A DNA stretch of 64,000 nucleotides from Falsiroseomonas tokyonensis (GTDB taxonomy: Bacteria; Pseudomonadota; Alphaproteobacteria; Acetobacterales; Acetobacteraceae), in contig NZ_JAFNJS010000002.1 in the NCBI RefSeq assembly GCF_019024325.1, positions 620,118-684,117 on the forward strand, in the 5' to 3' direction. The notes below the pieces were generated by a model. It was not told the origin of the DNA. It worked only from the letters and a program-made list of their open reading frames with translations, and ran no database searches. Below are positions 8,467-17,085 of the stretch, one piece after another. Position 1 is the first letter of the stretch; every line of letters begins with the position of its first letter. The position numbers and the translations under genes were made by a program.

Positions 8467-10070
8467 GCCTGGTGGCGCAGCACGCCGCCGACCACGGTGG
8501 CCGTCACCTGGGTCTCCGCGATTCCCTCGCCATTCAGCACGTCACGATCCAGCACGATGAGATCCGCCAGCTTGCCAACCTCCAGCGAGCCTTTTTCGGC
8601 CTCCTCCCGCTGCGCCCAGGCGCCCAGGGTGGTGTAGGCGCGGATCGCCTCCAGCGGCGTGATGGCCTGGGATGCGTCGAGGTCGGCGCCGGTGGTGGTG
8701 CGGCGAGTGACCATGGCGGCAAGCGCGGTCCAGGGGGAGACGCGGCAGACGGCGAAGTCCGAATGGCCGGGGGCGGGCACGCCGGCATCGATCAGCGCGC
8801 GATGCGGCCACATGTGGCGCATGGCGTCCTGCCCGCGATTGGCGACATAGGCTTCGCCGAGTTCGTCCATGAAGCCCGTGGCGGAGCTGTCCACGAAGCC
8901 GCCGCGCTTCAGGCGGGCCAGGATTTTGGGCGTGACGAAGCAGCAGTGCTCGACGCGCATGCGATGATCCGCCACGGGATGCGCGGCGAGGGCGGCTTCC
9001 ATGACATCGAGGGCAAAGTCGATGCCGCGATCGCCGACGCCCTCGATCATCACCTGCAGCCCAGCGGCATGGGCGGCGGTCGCACGTTGCGTCAGGTCTT
9101 CCTTGTCATAGAGCAGCATGCCGGTATTGGGCACGGGCTCGCCGGGCACGGGCGTGCCGAGATAGGGATCCCAATAGGCGGCGGTGCGGCCGGAGGTGGA
9201 GCAATCCGGGCACCACTCCACGCCGATGAGCCGAAGCCAGTCATCACCAAATCCCGACTGGATGCCGGCGCCGATCAGCGCGGGAATCAGCGGCTCGTCG
9301 CGGCCGGAGGCGATGATGCCCATGCGCATCCGCCATTTCCCGTCGCGCCGCATTTTTTGGTAGGCACGGATCGCTTTGGCCGGCGTCAGCGAATTGGCAA
9401 CGGAGGTAATCCCGGCGGCGAGGCACTGGTCCTGCACCTGCTCCATGCCCTCCGCGATATCCGCCTCGCTGTCCTGGCCGTGCACCGCATTGAGGAAGAC
9501 ATGCGCCGCCGTCTCCCGCACCAGCCCCGTGAAGCTGCCATCGGCCAGGCGGTCGTAGCGGCCGAAGGCGGGGTCGGGCGTGTCCCGCGTCACGCCACAG
9601 GCAGCGAAGGCGGCGGAATTGGCCAGGCCCAGATGGCCGTCGGTGCGCAGGATGAAGATCGGCCGCCCGAGGCTCGCCGCGTCCAGCTCCGCCAGCGTCG
9701 GATAGCCGCCGCTGGCACGCTCGTTCAGCCGGTAGAAGGCGCACCACTGGCCGGGTGTGGCCTGTTCGCAACGGGCACGGATGCGAGACAGCAGCGCGTC
9801 GCGTGTCGCCACATGATCCGGCGAGACCAGCGTCCAGGCGCGCAGCCGCAGCGCATAGGCATCCGGATGCGCATGGCTGTCCACGATGCCGGGCAGGACG
9901 CGCCGGCCCTCGGCATTGAGGATTTTGGTGCCGGGCCCCGCGAGGTCGCGCAGCCCGTCATCGCCCATCGCGACGATGCGGCCATTGTGGGACGCCAGCG
10001 CGGTACATTCGCGGGCCGCCGTATCCATCGTCGCGATGCGGCCATTGAGGAGCAGGAAATCGGGGCTCAT
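8463..10070 (-). CDS. YtcJ-like amidohydrolase with altered metal-site motif
   Basis: 535 residues, Amidohydrolase_3 family. The metal-binding H66-x-H68 lies in VDSHAHPD, the family Glu in GLVRETAAH, a histidine in RVEHCCFVTP and the catalytic Asp in GHSDFAV. The family's HAIGD motif, whose histidine binds metal, reads IEGVGDRGID (around residue 342), so the histidine is replaced by glutamate. The paralogue at 20643-22274 keeps HAIGD. Members hydrolyse amides, N-formyl groups or related C-N bonds. It overlaps the FAD oxidoreductase gene upstream by 4 bases. Activity with Glu as a ligand is possible but unproven. Confidence 0.85.
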   Translation of the reverse strand: MSPDFLLLNGRIATMDTAARECTALASHNGRIVAMGDDGLRDLAGPGTKILNAEGRRVLPGIVDSHAHPDAYALRLRAWTLVSPDHVATRDALLSRIRARCEQATPGQWCAFYRLNERASGGYPTLAELDAASLGRPIFILRTDGHLGLANSAAFAACGVTRDTPDPAFGRYDRLADGSFTGLVRETAAHVFLNAVHGQDSEADIAEGMEQVQDQCLAAGITSVANSLTPAKAIRAYQKMRRDGKWRMRMGIIASGRDEPLIPALIGAGIQSGFGDDWLRLIGVEWCPDCSTSGRTAAYWDPYLGTPVPGEPVPNTGMLLYDKEDLTQRATAAHAAGLQVMIEGVGDRGIDFALDVMEAALAAHPVADHRMRVEHCCFVTPKILARLKRGGFVDSSATGFMDELGEAYVANRGQDAMRHMWPHRALIDAGVPAPGHSDFAVCRVSPWTALAAMVTRRTTTGADLDASQAITPLEAIRAYTTLGAWAQREEAEKGSLEVGKLADLIVLDRDVLNGEGIAETQVTATVVGGVLRHQA

Positions 10071-11389
10071 GCCGCCATCCGGTCGATCTGGTCGCGCAGC
10101 CGGTACCAGCCGCCGACGAAGGGCAGGAACCAGGGCGTGCCGGTATAGGTCGGCCGCGTCGGGAAATTCAGCCCGTCCAGGGCAAAACGCTCATTCGCCG
10201 CGCCAGCCAGCTTCAGCGCCACGTTGTGGCCGAGCCAGGTAGCCATGGCGACGCCGCTGCCCTGGCAGCCGGCCGCGAAATGCACGCCATCCTGCACGCC
10301 GATATGCGGCAGGTAGTCGAAGGTGAAGGCCACGTAGCCCGTCCAGGCATGCGTGATCTTCGTCTGGGCCAGCTCCGGAAAGGTCGCCGTCATGTAGCTG
10401 TGCAGCGTCGGCGCGGATTGCTCCGCCGTCGCCGCCCGGAAACTCGCGCGGCCGCCCCAGAGCACGCGCTTGCCGTCTGGTGACGGTCGAAAATAGTTCA
10501 GCACGCGCTTGCTGTCCGAAATCATGCGGCGGCCGGGAAAGAGCCGGTCCATCGTCTCCGGCGGCAGTTCTTCGGTGGCGATGAGGTAGGAATTCAGCGG
10601 CACCAGGCGCCGCGCCAGCCAGGGCAAAGCGGTGCCGCGGGCGTCCTTGGTGTAGCCGTTGGTTGCCACCAGCACCGCATCCGCGCGCAGCTCGCCCTTG
10701 TCGGTGGCGAGGCGAAAGCCGCTACCCTCCTGCTTCACGCCGGTCACGCGCACGCCATCCACCAAATGCGCGCCCGCACCCTCCGCCGCCGCCGCCAGGC
10801 CGCGCGCATACTTTCCGGGATGCAGGCTGCCCGTCGCCGCGGCCGCCATGCCGCCGTGGTAGTGGTCGCTCCCCAAAAATTCGCGCTGGCGTTCCTTGGG
10901 CACCATCTCGGTCGGCAGGCCGGTGACCTTGGCGATCCACTCGGCTCGGCCCGCCATCGCCTTGTAATGTCCCTTGGACCAGGCGCCCATGTAGCGGCCG
11001 CAGCGGACATAGTCGCAGTCGATCCCCTCCCGCGCGATGGTCTCCTCGATGAAGGGGAAGGAGGCCGCGGCGGCCTCGGTGATACGCTGCGCCTGCTCGG
11101 GGCCGTACTGCGCCTCCAGCCCCGTGGAGGCGACCTTCAGCCCGCCCGAGACCATGCCGCCATTGCGGGAGGAGGCGCCCCAGCCGATCCGCTCCGCATC
11201 CAGCACCGTCACCTCGTGACCCAGGCGCCGCAGCGTCAGCGCGGCCGAGAGCCCGGCATAGCCGCCGCCGACGATCGCAACCGCCGTATGGTCGGGCAGG
11301 GGGTTGTCGCGGTCGGGCGGCTCGGCGGCTTCCCACCACCAGGGGCGCGCCTGGAAACCGGGCGCGAAGAGCGGATGAAGATCAGTCAT
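10067..11389 (-). CDS. FAD-dependent amine oxidoreductase (DAO/PuuB-like)
   Basis: 440 residues from ATG 11389. The Rossmann motif VAIVGGGYAGLSAALTLRRL (about residues 37-56) binds FAD; WGASSRNGGMVSGG is typical of the DAO subgroup that includes gamma-glutamylputrescine oxidase PuuB and other secondary-amine oxidases. Near the C-terminus, FAAGCQGSGVAMATWLG is the second flavin-contact region. It should oxidise a primary or secondary amine to an imine or aldehyde. It is first in a minus-strand operon and shares a divergent promoter with a polyamine-type ABC importer, so the importer probably supplies its substrate. Confidence 0.87.
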   Translation of the reverse strand: MTDLHPLFAPGFQARPWWWEAAEPPDRDNPLPDHTAVAIVGGGYAGLSAALTLRRLGHEVTVLDAERIGWGASSRNGGMVSGGLKVASTGLEAQYGPEQAQRITEAAAASFPFIEETIAREGIDCDYVRCGRYMGAWSKGHYKAMAGRAEWIAKVTGLPTEMVPKERQREFLGSDHYHGGMAAAATGSLHPGKYARGLAAAAEGAGAHLVDGVRVTGVKQEGSGFRLATDKGELRADAVLVATNGYTKDARGTALPWLARRLVPLNSYLIATEELPPETMDRLFPGRRMISDSKRVLNYFRPSPDGKRVLWGGRASFRAATAEQSAPTLHSYMTATFPELAQTKITHAWTGYVAFTFDYLPHIGVQDGVHFAAGCQGSGVAMATWLGHNVALKLAGAANERFALDGLNFPTRPTYTGTPWFLPFVGGWYRLRDQIDRMAA

Positions 11390-11416
11390 TGCCGTGGCGC
11401 GCGTCCCGCTGTTCAC

Positions 11417-11465
11417 TTGGTCCCAACAAGGTTCCCGCCGGAGACGCCCCGGATCAAGGGACCAA
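11417..11465. promoter_or_regulatory. Inverted repeat in divergent promoter, candidate operator
   Basis: Perfect 8-base arms TTGGTCCC (11417-11424) and GGGACCAA (11458-11465) lie in the 106-base gap between the divergent FAD oxidoreductase and importer genes. Their centres are 41 bp apart, close to four helical turns, as expected for two half-sites bound on one DNA face. It could equally be a hairpin in the leader of the receptor mRNA. The shared position suggests joint control of both operons. Confidence 0.4.
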
Positions 11466-11495
11466 ACAGGGGCTTTCACAACAAGGGGATTTCGT

Positions 11496-12602
11496 ATGCA
11501 AAGCTTCCAGCAGGATTGCGTCGAATTGGCGCTGGAGAAATTCCGCCGTGGCGAGGTCAGCCGGCGGGGGCTCATGGCCGGCCTGGCGGCCTTGGGCGTG
11601 GCCGCCGCCATGCCGGATGCGGCGCAGGCGCAAGCGGCGCAGCAGCTGGTGATGGTGAACTGGGGCGGCATCGCCAACCAGGGCTTCGGGAATTTCTACG
11701 GCAAGCCCTTCAGCGATGCCAATCCGGGCGTGACGGTGGTGCAGGACAGCACTGGGCCCTCCGCCGGGCGCATCCGATCCATGGTCGAATCCCGCCGCGT
11801 CACCTGGGACCTCTGCGACAGCTCGGCCACCAGCTCCTACCTGCTGGGCGGGATGGGGCTGCTGAACCCGGTCGACTACAGCGTGGTGAACCGCGCCCAT
11901 GTCATCGGCCCGACCTTCGCGCTGGAGCACGGCGCCGCGCCCTATTCCTTCAGCAACGTGCTGGTCTATGACAGCAGCAAGTTCAGCGAGGCGCCGACCA
12001 GCTGGGCGGATTTCTGGAACCTGCAGAAATTTCCCGGCACGCGGCTGCTGCGGCGGGATGCCGCCGGCGCGCTGGACGTGGCGCAGCTTTCCCTCGGCAA
12101 AAGCCCGGAGAATCTCTACCCGCTCGATATCCGCGCCTGCCTGGCGCGGGTGCGGGAGATCCGTCGCAGCCTGGTCTTCTGGAACAGCGGCTCCGAGTCC
12201 GAGCAGTTCATCCGCACGGGGGAGGCGGTGATGGGCATGCTCTGGCACACCCGCGCCAAGGTGCTGGAGCAGGAGAGCAACGGCCGGTTCAAGTTCATCT
12301 GGAACCAGGGCATTCTGCAGCCCGGCATCTTCGTCAGCCCGCGCGGCAATCCGGGCGGCGCGCTGGTGCAGAAGCTGCTGGCCTCCATGCTGGCCAATGC
12401 GGCGCCACAGGTGGAGCTGCTGAAGTTCCTCGGCAATGGCCCGACCAATCCGGATGCGGCGGCGCTCGTGCCCGAGGAATTCAAGAAGTACAACCCGACC
12501 GAGCCGGCCAATGCGCGGGTGCAGGTGGCCCAGGACGGCCGCTGGTGGGGGCAGAATTATGCCCAGGCCAATGCAGACTATATCGACATGGTCACCGGCT
12601 GA
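11496..12602 (+). CDS. Polyamine-type ABC transporter substrate-binding protein (Tat signal)
   Basis: 368 residues from ATG 11496 with an AAGGGG site 7 bases upstream. VSRRGLMAGLAALGVAAA is a twin-arginine signal, cleaved near AQA about residue 47, so the receptor is probably exported folded. The mature protein matches the PotD/AfuA-like class (VMVNWGGIANQGF near its start). It is the periplasmic receptor for the ATPase and two permeases encoded 1.8 kb further on; two enzyme genes are inserted between them. Polyamines or related cationic amines are likely ligands from the family, but amino sugars and other compounds are known too. Confidence 0.85.
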   Translation: MQSFQQDCVELALEKFRRGEVSRRGLMAGLAALGVAAAMPDAAQAQAAQQLVMVNWGGIANQGFGNFYGKPFSDANPGVTVVQDSTGPSAGRIRSMVESRRVTWDLCDSSATSSYLLGGMGLLNPVDYSVVNRAHVIGPTFALEHGAAPYSFSNVLVYDSSKFSEAPTSWADFWNLQKFPGTRLLRRDAAGALDVAQLSLGKSPENLYPLDIRACLARVREIRRSLVFWNSGSESEQFIRTGEAVMGMLWHTRAKVLEQESNGRFKFIWNQGILQPGIFVSPRGNPGGALVQKLLASMLANAAPQVELLKFLGNGPTNPDAAALVPEEFKKYNPTEPANARVQVAQDGRWWGQNYAQANADYIDMVTG

Positions 12603-12615
12603 GGGCAGTTTTGCT

Positions 12616-12638
12616 GCGGCGCGGCATGACCGCGCCGC
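12616..12638 (+). terminator. Intercistronic hairpin behind the receptor gene
   Basis: A perfect 9-bp GC stem, GCGGCGCGG / CCGCGCCGC, with loop CATGA, 13 bases after the receptor stop and 22 bases before the next start. No U-tract follows. Such stems often stabilise the upstream message or cause partial termination, giving more receptor than membrane components. Confidence 0.55.
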
Positions 12639-12660
12639 GGGCGGGCTGACAAGGGATTCC

Positions 12661-13602
12661 ATGCCGACGATCCTGGTAAAATCCGGTGGCGAGGCCGCCA
12701 TGCCGGAATGGCAGCGGTATTTTGCCGACTACGCGCCGGGGCTCGATGTGCGCTGGTGGGACGATGCCTCGGTGGCGCCGGAGGCGGTGGATTTCGTGCT
12801 GGCCTGGGACCCGGAGCCGGGCCGCATCGCTACGCTGCCCAATCTGCGCGCGATCTTTGGCGCCGGCGCCGGCGTGGATCTCATCACCGCCGACCCGGCC
12901 TTGCCGAAGCATGTGCCGCTGATGCGCATGGGCCCGGCCGGCGCCACGCAGCGCATGGGCGAATTCGTCTGCTGGGCCGTGCTGTCACTGCTGAAGGATG
13001 CGCGGCGGGTGGCGCTGAACCAGGCGCAGGCGAAGTGGAAGTTCCTCGACCCGGAGCACACCGCGCCGCAGGCGCCGGTCGGCATCATGGGCCTCGGCAA
13101 TATGGGCAGCCGCGCCGCGGCGATGCTGCAGGGGCTGGGCTTTCCCGTGCGCGGCTGGTCCCGCTCGCGCAAGGACCTGCCGGGCGTGCGTTGCTTCGTG
13201 GGGGCGGAGGAATTCGACGCCTTCCTGTCGGAGACACGCATCCTGGTCTGCCTGCTGCCCGCGACGTCCGAGACCCGCGGGATTCTTTCCGCGCCGCTCT
13301 TCGCGAAACTTCCGCACGGCGCCGGGCTGGTGAATGTCGGGCGCGGCAGTCATCAGAACCTCGACGACATCATGGCGGCGCTGGACTCCGGGCGGCTTTG
13401 CGGTGCGGTGCTCGACGTGTTCGAGACGGAACCACTGCCGGCCGAAAGCCCGATCTGGGCGCATCCCAGGGCGATCGTCACGCCGCATATGGCCAGCCTG
13501 CCGAGCCGGCGCGAGCGCGCCGAATATGTGGCGCAGGCCATCGCCGATCTCGCGGCGGGCCGTCCCCTTGCAAACCTCTACGACCACGCGCGAGGCTATT
13601 GA
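12661..13602 (+). CDS. D-2-hydroxyacid dehydrogenase (GhrA-like)
   Basis: 313 residues. The nucleotide-binding motif is GIMGLGNMGSRAAAML with arginine-rich WSRSRKD after the second strand, which favours NADPH. Catalytic residues are visible: Arg in NVGRGSH, Glu in FETEPLP and His in VTPHMAS. The short form without a full N-terminal substrate domain resembles glyoxylate/hydroxypyruvate reductase A. It sits between the importer receptor and the class II aldolase genes and ends directly at the aldolase start, so it probably reduces or oxidises a 2-oxo or 2-hydroxy acid made from the imported compound. Confidence 0.88.
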   Translation: MPTILVKSGGEAAMPEWQRYFADYAPGLDVRWWDDASVAPEAVDFVLAWDPEPGRIATLPNLRAIFGAGAGVDLITADPALPKHVPLMRMGPAGATQRMGEFVCWAVLSLLKDARRVALNQAQAKWKFLDPEHTAPQAPVGIMGLGNMGSRAAAMLQGLGFPVRGWSRSRKDLPGVRCFVGAEEFDAFLSETRILVCLLPATSETRGILSAPLFAKLPHGAGLVNVGRGSHQNLDDIMAALDSGRLCGAVLDVFETEPLPAESPIWAHPRAIVTPHMASLPSRRERAEYVAQAIADLAAGRPLANLYDHARGY

Positions 13603-14373
13603 ATGGCTCTCCCCCCGCCGCCCGTACGGCCCGATCCGAACCATGTGCCGACCGAGCAGGAACTGCGCGAGGATCTGGCCGCCGCCTATCGCTTAATCGC
13701 GCTGCACGGCATGACGGACCTGGTCTTCACGCATCTGTCCGTGCGCGTGCCGGGGGAGGGGCACCGCTTCCTGGTGAACCCCTACGGCCTGCTCTTTGAG
13801 GAGATCACCGCCTCCTCGCTTGTGCTGGTGGATGCGGATGGCGAGCCGCGGCAGCCCACCACCTGGCCCGTGAATCCGGCCGGCTTCGTCATCCACTCCG
13901 CCGTGCATCGTGGCCGAGACAATGCGAATTGCGTGATGCACACCCATACCCTGGCGGGCATGGCGGTAGCCGCGCAACAGGGCGGCTTGCTGCCCCTGAA
14001 CCAGATGATGATGGAATTCATGGGCCGCGTCGCGATCCATGACTACGAGGGCGTCGCCGATGATGACAACCTGTCGGAGCGCGAGCGCCTGGTGCAGGAC
14101 CTCGGCGACAAGCCGGCGATGATTCTCCGCAATCACGGTCTGCTGACCGTGGGGCATACGGTGGCGGAGGCCTTCTACTGGATGTGGTATCTGGAACAGT
14201 CCTGCCGCATCCAGATCGCCGCGCAATCCTCCGGCGTGCCGCTGGCGGTCGCATCCGATGCCACCGTGGAGCGCACGCGAAAACAGTTCAGCACGGGGCC
14301 GACCAAGGGCTGGCTGCCCTGGCAGGCGCTGCGCCGCAAGCTGGATCGCGAGCAGCCGGATTATCGCGCCTGA
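13603..14373 (+). CDS. Class II aldolase/adducin family protein
   Basis: 256 residues. HTHTLAG carries the zinc-binding HxH, and NHGLLTVGHTVAEAFYWMW has the third zinc histidine and the typical helix. Members include fuculose- and rhamnulose-phosphate aldolases and decarboxylases, but many in this subgroup act on unphosphorylated or unknown substrates. The gene follows the hydroxyacid dehydrogenase without a gap and its stop overlaps the ATPase start (TGATG). The pairing suggests cleavage of a hydroxyacid-type intermediate from the imported compound. Confidence 0.85.
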   Translation: MALPPPPVRPDPNHVPTEQELREDLAAAYRLIALHGMTDLVFTHLSVRVPGEGHRFLVNPYGLLFEEITASSLVLVDADGEPRQPTTWPVNPAGFVIHSAVHRGRDNANCVMHTHTLAGMAVAAQQGGLLPLNQMMMEFMGRVAIHDYEGVADDDNLSERERLVQDLGDKPAMILRNHGLLTVGHTVAEAFYWMWYLEQSCRIQIAAQSSGVPLAVASDATVERTRKQFSTGPTKGWLPWQALRRKLDREQPDYRA

Positions 14374-15464
14374 TGTCGGCCGCGGGACATGCGCTTGCCC
14401 TGCAGGGGCTGAGCAAGCGGTACGGCAGTTTCACGGCCGTCGCTGATGTGTCGCTGGCGGTTGGGCAGGGGGAGTTCCTGACCCTGCTCGGCCCCTCCGG
14501 CAGCGGCAAGACCACCATCCTGATGTGCATCGCCGGCTTCGTCGAACCCAGCGAGGGCCGTATCCTGCTCGACGGAAGGGACATCACCGCCCTGCCGCCG
14601 GAGCGCCGCGACTTCGGCATGGTCTTCCAGGGCTATGCGCTGTTCCCGCATATGACGGTGGCGGAGAACGTCGCCTTCCCGCTACGCGTCCGCAAGCTGG
14701 GGGCTGCGGAGCGCGATGCCAAGGTGCGCGCGGCGCTGGACCTGGTGCAGCTTTCCGCCTTCGGCGAACGCCTGCCGCGCCAGCTTTCGGGCGGCCAGCA
14801 GCAGCGCGTGGCCCTGGCCCGCGCGCTGGTCTTCGAACCCGCGCTGCTGCTGCTGGATGAGCCGCTATCCGCGCTCGACAAGAAGCTTCGCGCCGAATTG
14901 CAGGACGAGCTGAAGGCGCTGCACCGCCGCATCGGCCGCACTTTCGTGAATGTCACGCATGATCAGGAGGAGGCGCTGTCGCTGTCGGATCGCGTGGCGA
15001 TTTTGAACCACGGCAAGCTGATCCAGCAGGGCGCGCCGACCGAGCTGTACGAAGCGCCGCGCACGCGTTTCGTCGCCGACTTCCTCGGCAAGTCCAATTT
15101 CCTTTCCGGCACGGTGCAGGAGGTGTTTGCCGGCGGCTTCGCTATCGGCGCCGGCGCCACGCGCGTGGTGACCGCGGCCGCGGAAGCGCCGCCGCTCGGC
15201 AGCCCCGCCCTGCTCAGCCTGCGCCCCGAGAAGATGGCGCTGCTGGCGGAGGGCGAGGCGGCCCAGAACAGCGTCGCCGGCACCATCGAGAGCTGGTCCT
15301 ATCTCGGCGCCGGCTATGCGCTGAACGTGGCCACGCCGGATTTCGGCACGCTGCGCATCACCCTGCCCAGCTGGAACGCCCCCATCGCCCCCCGCGAAGG
15401 CCTGCCCGTCCGCCTCGGCTGGAGCGCCGCGGCCAGCGTGCCCGTGCTGGACGATCTGGCATGA
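14373..15464 (+). CDS. ABC transporter ATPase, polyamine/iron type (PotA-like)
   Basis: 363 residues. Walker A GPSGSGKTTILM, Q-loop VFQGYALFPHMTV, signature LSGGQQQRVALARAL, Walker B LLLLDEPLSALD and H-loop VTHDQEEALSLSDR are intact. Residues after about 240 form a TOBE domain, as in PotA and FbpC. The motif ALFPHMTVAENVAFPL is typical of spermidine/putrescine and ferric importers. The start overlaps the aldolase stop by one base and the stop overlaps the first permease gene by 4 bases. Confidence 0.93.
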   Translation: MSAAGHALALQGLSKRYGSFTAVADVSLAVGQGEFLTLLGPSGSGKTTILMCIAGFVEPSEGRILLDGRDITALPPERRDFGMVFQGYALFPHMTVAENVAFPLRVRKLGAAERDAKVRAALDLVQLSAFGERLPRQLSGGQQQRVALARALVFEPALLLLDEPLSALDKKLRAELQDELKALHRRIGRTFVNVTHDQEEALSLSDRVAILNHGKLIQQGAPTELYEAPRTRFVADFLGKSNFLSGTVQEVFAGGFAIGAGATRVVTAAAEAPPLGSPALLSLRPEKMALLAEGEAAQNSVAGTIESWSYLGAGYALNVATPDFGTLRITLPSWNAPIAPREGLPVRLGWSAAASVPVLDDLA

Positions 15465-16303
15465 TGCGCCGGCAGGATCTCGGCTGGTGGTTGCTGATCC
15501 TGCCGGCCTTCCTGCTGATGACGGCCTTCTACGTGGCACCCATCGCGCAGGTGCTCGCCATCTCCTTCACCGAGCCCTCGCCCGGCCTGTCCAACTACGA
15601 ACGCCTCTTCACCAGCGAAAGCGTTCAGCGCGTCATCCTCACCACGCTGCGCATCTGCATCCTCACCACGGCGCTGTCGCTGCTGCTGGGCTATGTGCTG
15701 TCCTACCGCATCGCCTTGGCAAACCCCTCCGCCCAGCGCTGGTGGATTCTCGCCGTGCTGGTGCCGCTGTGGATTTCTGTGCTCGTGCGCGCCTTCGCCT
15801 GGGTGACGCTGCTGCGCCGCCAGGGTTTGGTGAATGAGACGCTGATGGGCGCAGGCCTCATCACCGAACCTCTGCAACTCGTTTGGAACGAATTCGGCAT
15901 CGTGGTGGGCATGGTGCACTACATGGTGCCCTATGCCGTGCTGCCGATGCTGGCCAGCATGCGGGAGATCGACCCGCGCCTGCTGGCCGCCGCACGCGGA
16001 CTGGGCGCCAGCCGCATCACCATCTTTGCAAAAATCTTTCTGCCTTTGTCGCTGCCGGGGCTGCTGGCGGCGGGCGTGCTGGTCTTCATCTTCTCGCTCG
16101 GCTTCTACATCACGCCCGCACTGCTCGGTGGCGGCAAGACGCTGATGGTGGCGGAGTGGATCGGGCTGCAGATCCTGGACCTGCTGCGCTGGGGGCTGGG
16201 CACGATGATGGCCACCGTTCTGGTGGTGGCCATCCTGGTGACGCTGGCCATCTTCTCCCGCCTGGTCGACATGAAGCGCGTGTTTGGGGGCGGCGGGGCA
16301 TGA
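15461..16303 (+). CDS. ABC transporter permease, PotB-like
   Basis: 280 residues with about six membrane helices. The cytoplasmic EAA loop reads RLLAAARGLGASRITIFAKI, where the transporter contacts its ATPase. The start ATG 15461 overlaps the ATPase stop (ATGA), although a second ATG follows at once. With the next gene it should form the heterodimeric channel of the importer. A long first periplasmic loop follows TM1, as in PotB-type permeases. Confidence 0.9.
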   Translation: MMRRQDLGWWLLILPAFLLMTAFYVAPIAQVLAISFTEPSPGLSNYERLFTSESVQRVILTTLRICILTTALSLLLGYVLSYRIALANPSAQRWWILAVLVPLWISVLVRAFAWVTLLRRQGLVNETLMGAGLITEPLQLVWNEFGIVVGMVHYMVPYAVLPMLASMREIDPRLLAAARGLGASRITIFAKIFLPLSLPGLLAAGVLVFIFSLGFYITPALLGGGKTLMVAEWIGLQILDLLRWGLGTMMATVLVVAILVTLAIFSRLVDMKRVFGGGGA

Positions 16304-17085
16304 TGGCGCATCGGCCCGGCCTTTTCGCGCGCGGTTCCGCCTGGGTGGTGGCGCTGTACCTGCTGCTGCCGATCAGCATCATCATCCCCGTCTCCATGAC
16401 GGACCAGCGCTTCCTGTCCCTGCCGAAGGAGGGACTTTCGCTGCAGCACTATGCGACGGTGCTGGGCTCCCCGGAATGGCTGGCCTCGATCTGGCAATCC
16501 TTCCTGATCGCCGTGGTGGCCACCGGCATCGCCGTGGCGGCGGGCACGCTGTGCGCCATCGGCTGCTGGCGGGTCGCCAGCCGGTCCACCAACCTGGTGC
16601 GGGCGCTGATGCTGCTGCCTATCATCATCCCCTCCATCGTCTATGCGGTCGGGCTCTACCGCTACTTCGCGGGGCTGGACCTGCTGGACCGCTTCATGGG
16701 GGTGGCGATCGCGCATGGCGTCACCGGCATCCCCTACGTCGTCATCACCGTCTCGACCGCCCTGGCCGCCTTTGACCCCCGGCTGGAACAGGCGGCGCGC
16801 GGCATGGGGGCCAGCCTGTCCCAGACCCTGCGCTGGGTGATCCTGCCACGCATCGCGCCCGGCATCCTCTCCGGCGCCATCTTCGCCTTCATCCACAGCT
16901 GGGACGAGCTGGTGATCGTCCTGTTCATCGCCTCCCGCGACGTCTTCACCCTGCCACGCCGTATCTGGGACGGCATCAACGAGAACCTGGACCCCGCCAT
17001 GGCTGCGGTGGCGGTGCTGCTGGTGGTCTTCACCACGGGGCTGCTGCTGCTGGACCGGGCGCTGCGGCGGCGGCGTGATGGCTAG
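16300..17085 (+). CDS. ABC transporter permease, PotC-like
   Basis: 261 residues, six predicted helices. The EAA loop is RLEQAARGMGASLSQTLRWV. The start ATG 16300 overlaps the PotB-like stop by 4 bases. It completes the importer: receptor, ATPase and two permeases, with two enzyme genes inside the operon. A small membrane-protein gene of different base composition begins inside its last codons. Confidence 0.9.
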   Translation: MMAHRPGLFARGSAWVVALYLLLPISIIIPVSMTDQRFLSLPKEGLSLQHYATVLGSPEWLASIWQSFLIAVVATGIAVAAGTLCAIGCWRVASRSTNLVRALMLLPIIIPSIVYAVGLYRYFAGLDLLDRFMGVAIAHGVTGIPYVVITVSTALAAFDPRLEQAARGMGASLSQTLRWVILPRIAPGILSGAIFAFIHSWDELVIVLFIASRDVFTLPRRIWDGINENLDPAMAAVAVLLVVFTTGLLLLDRALRRRRDG

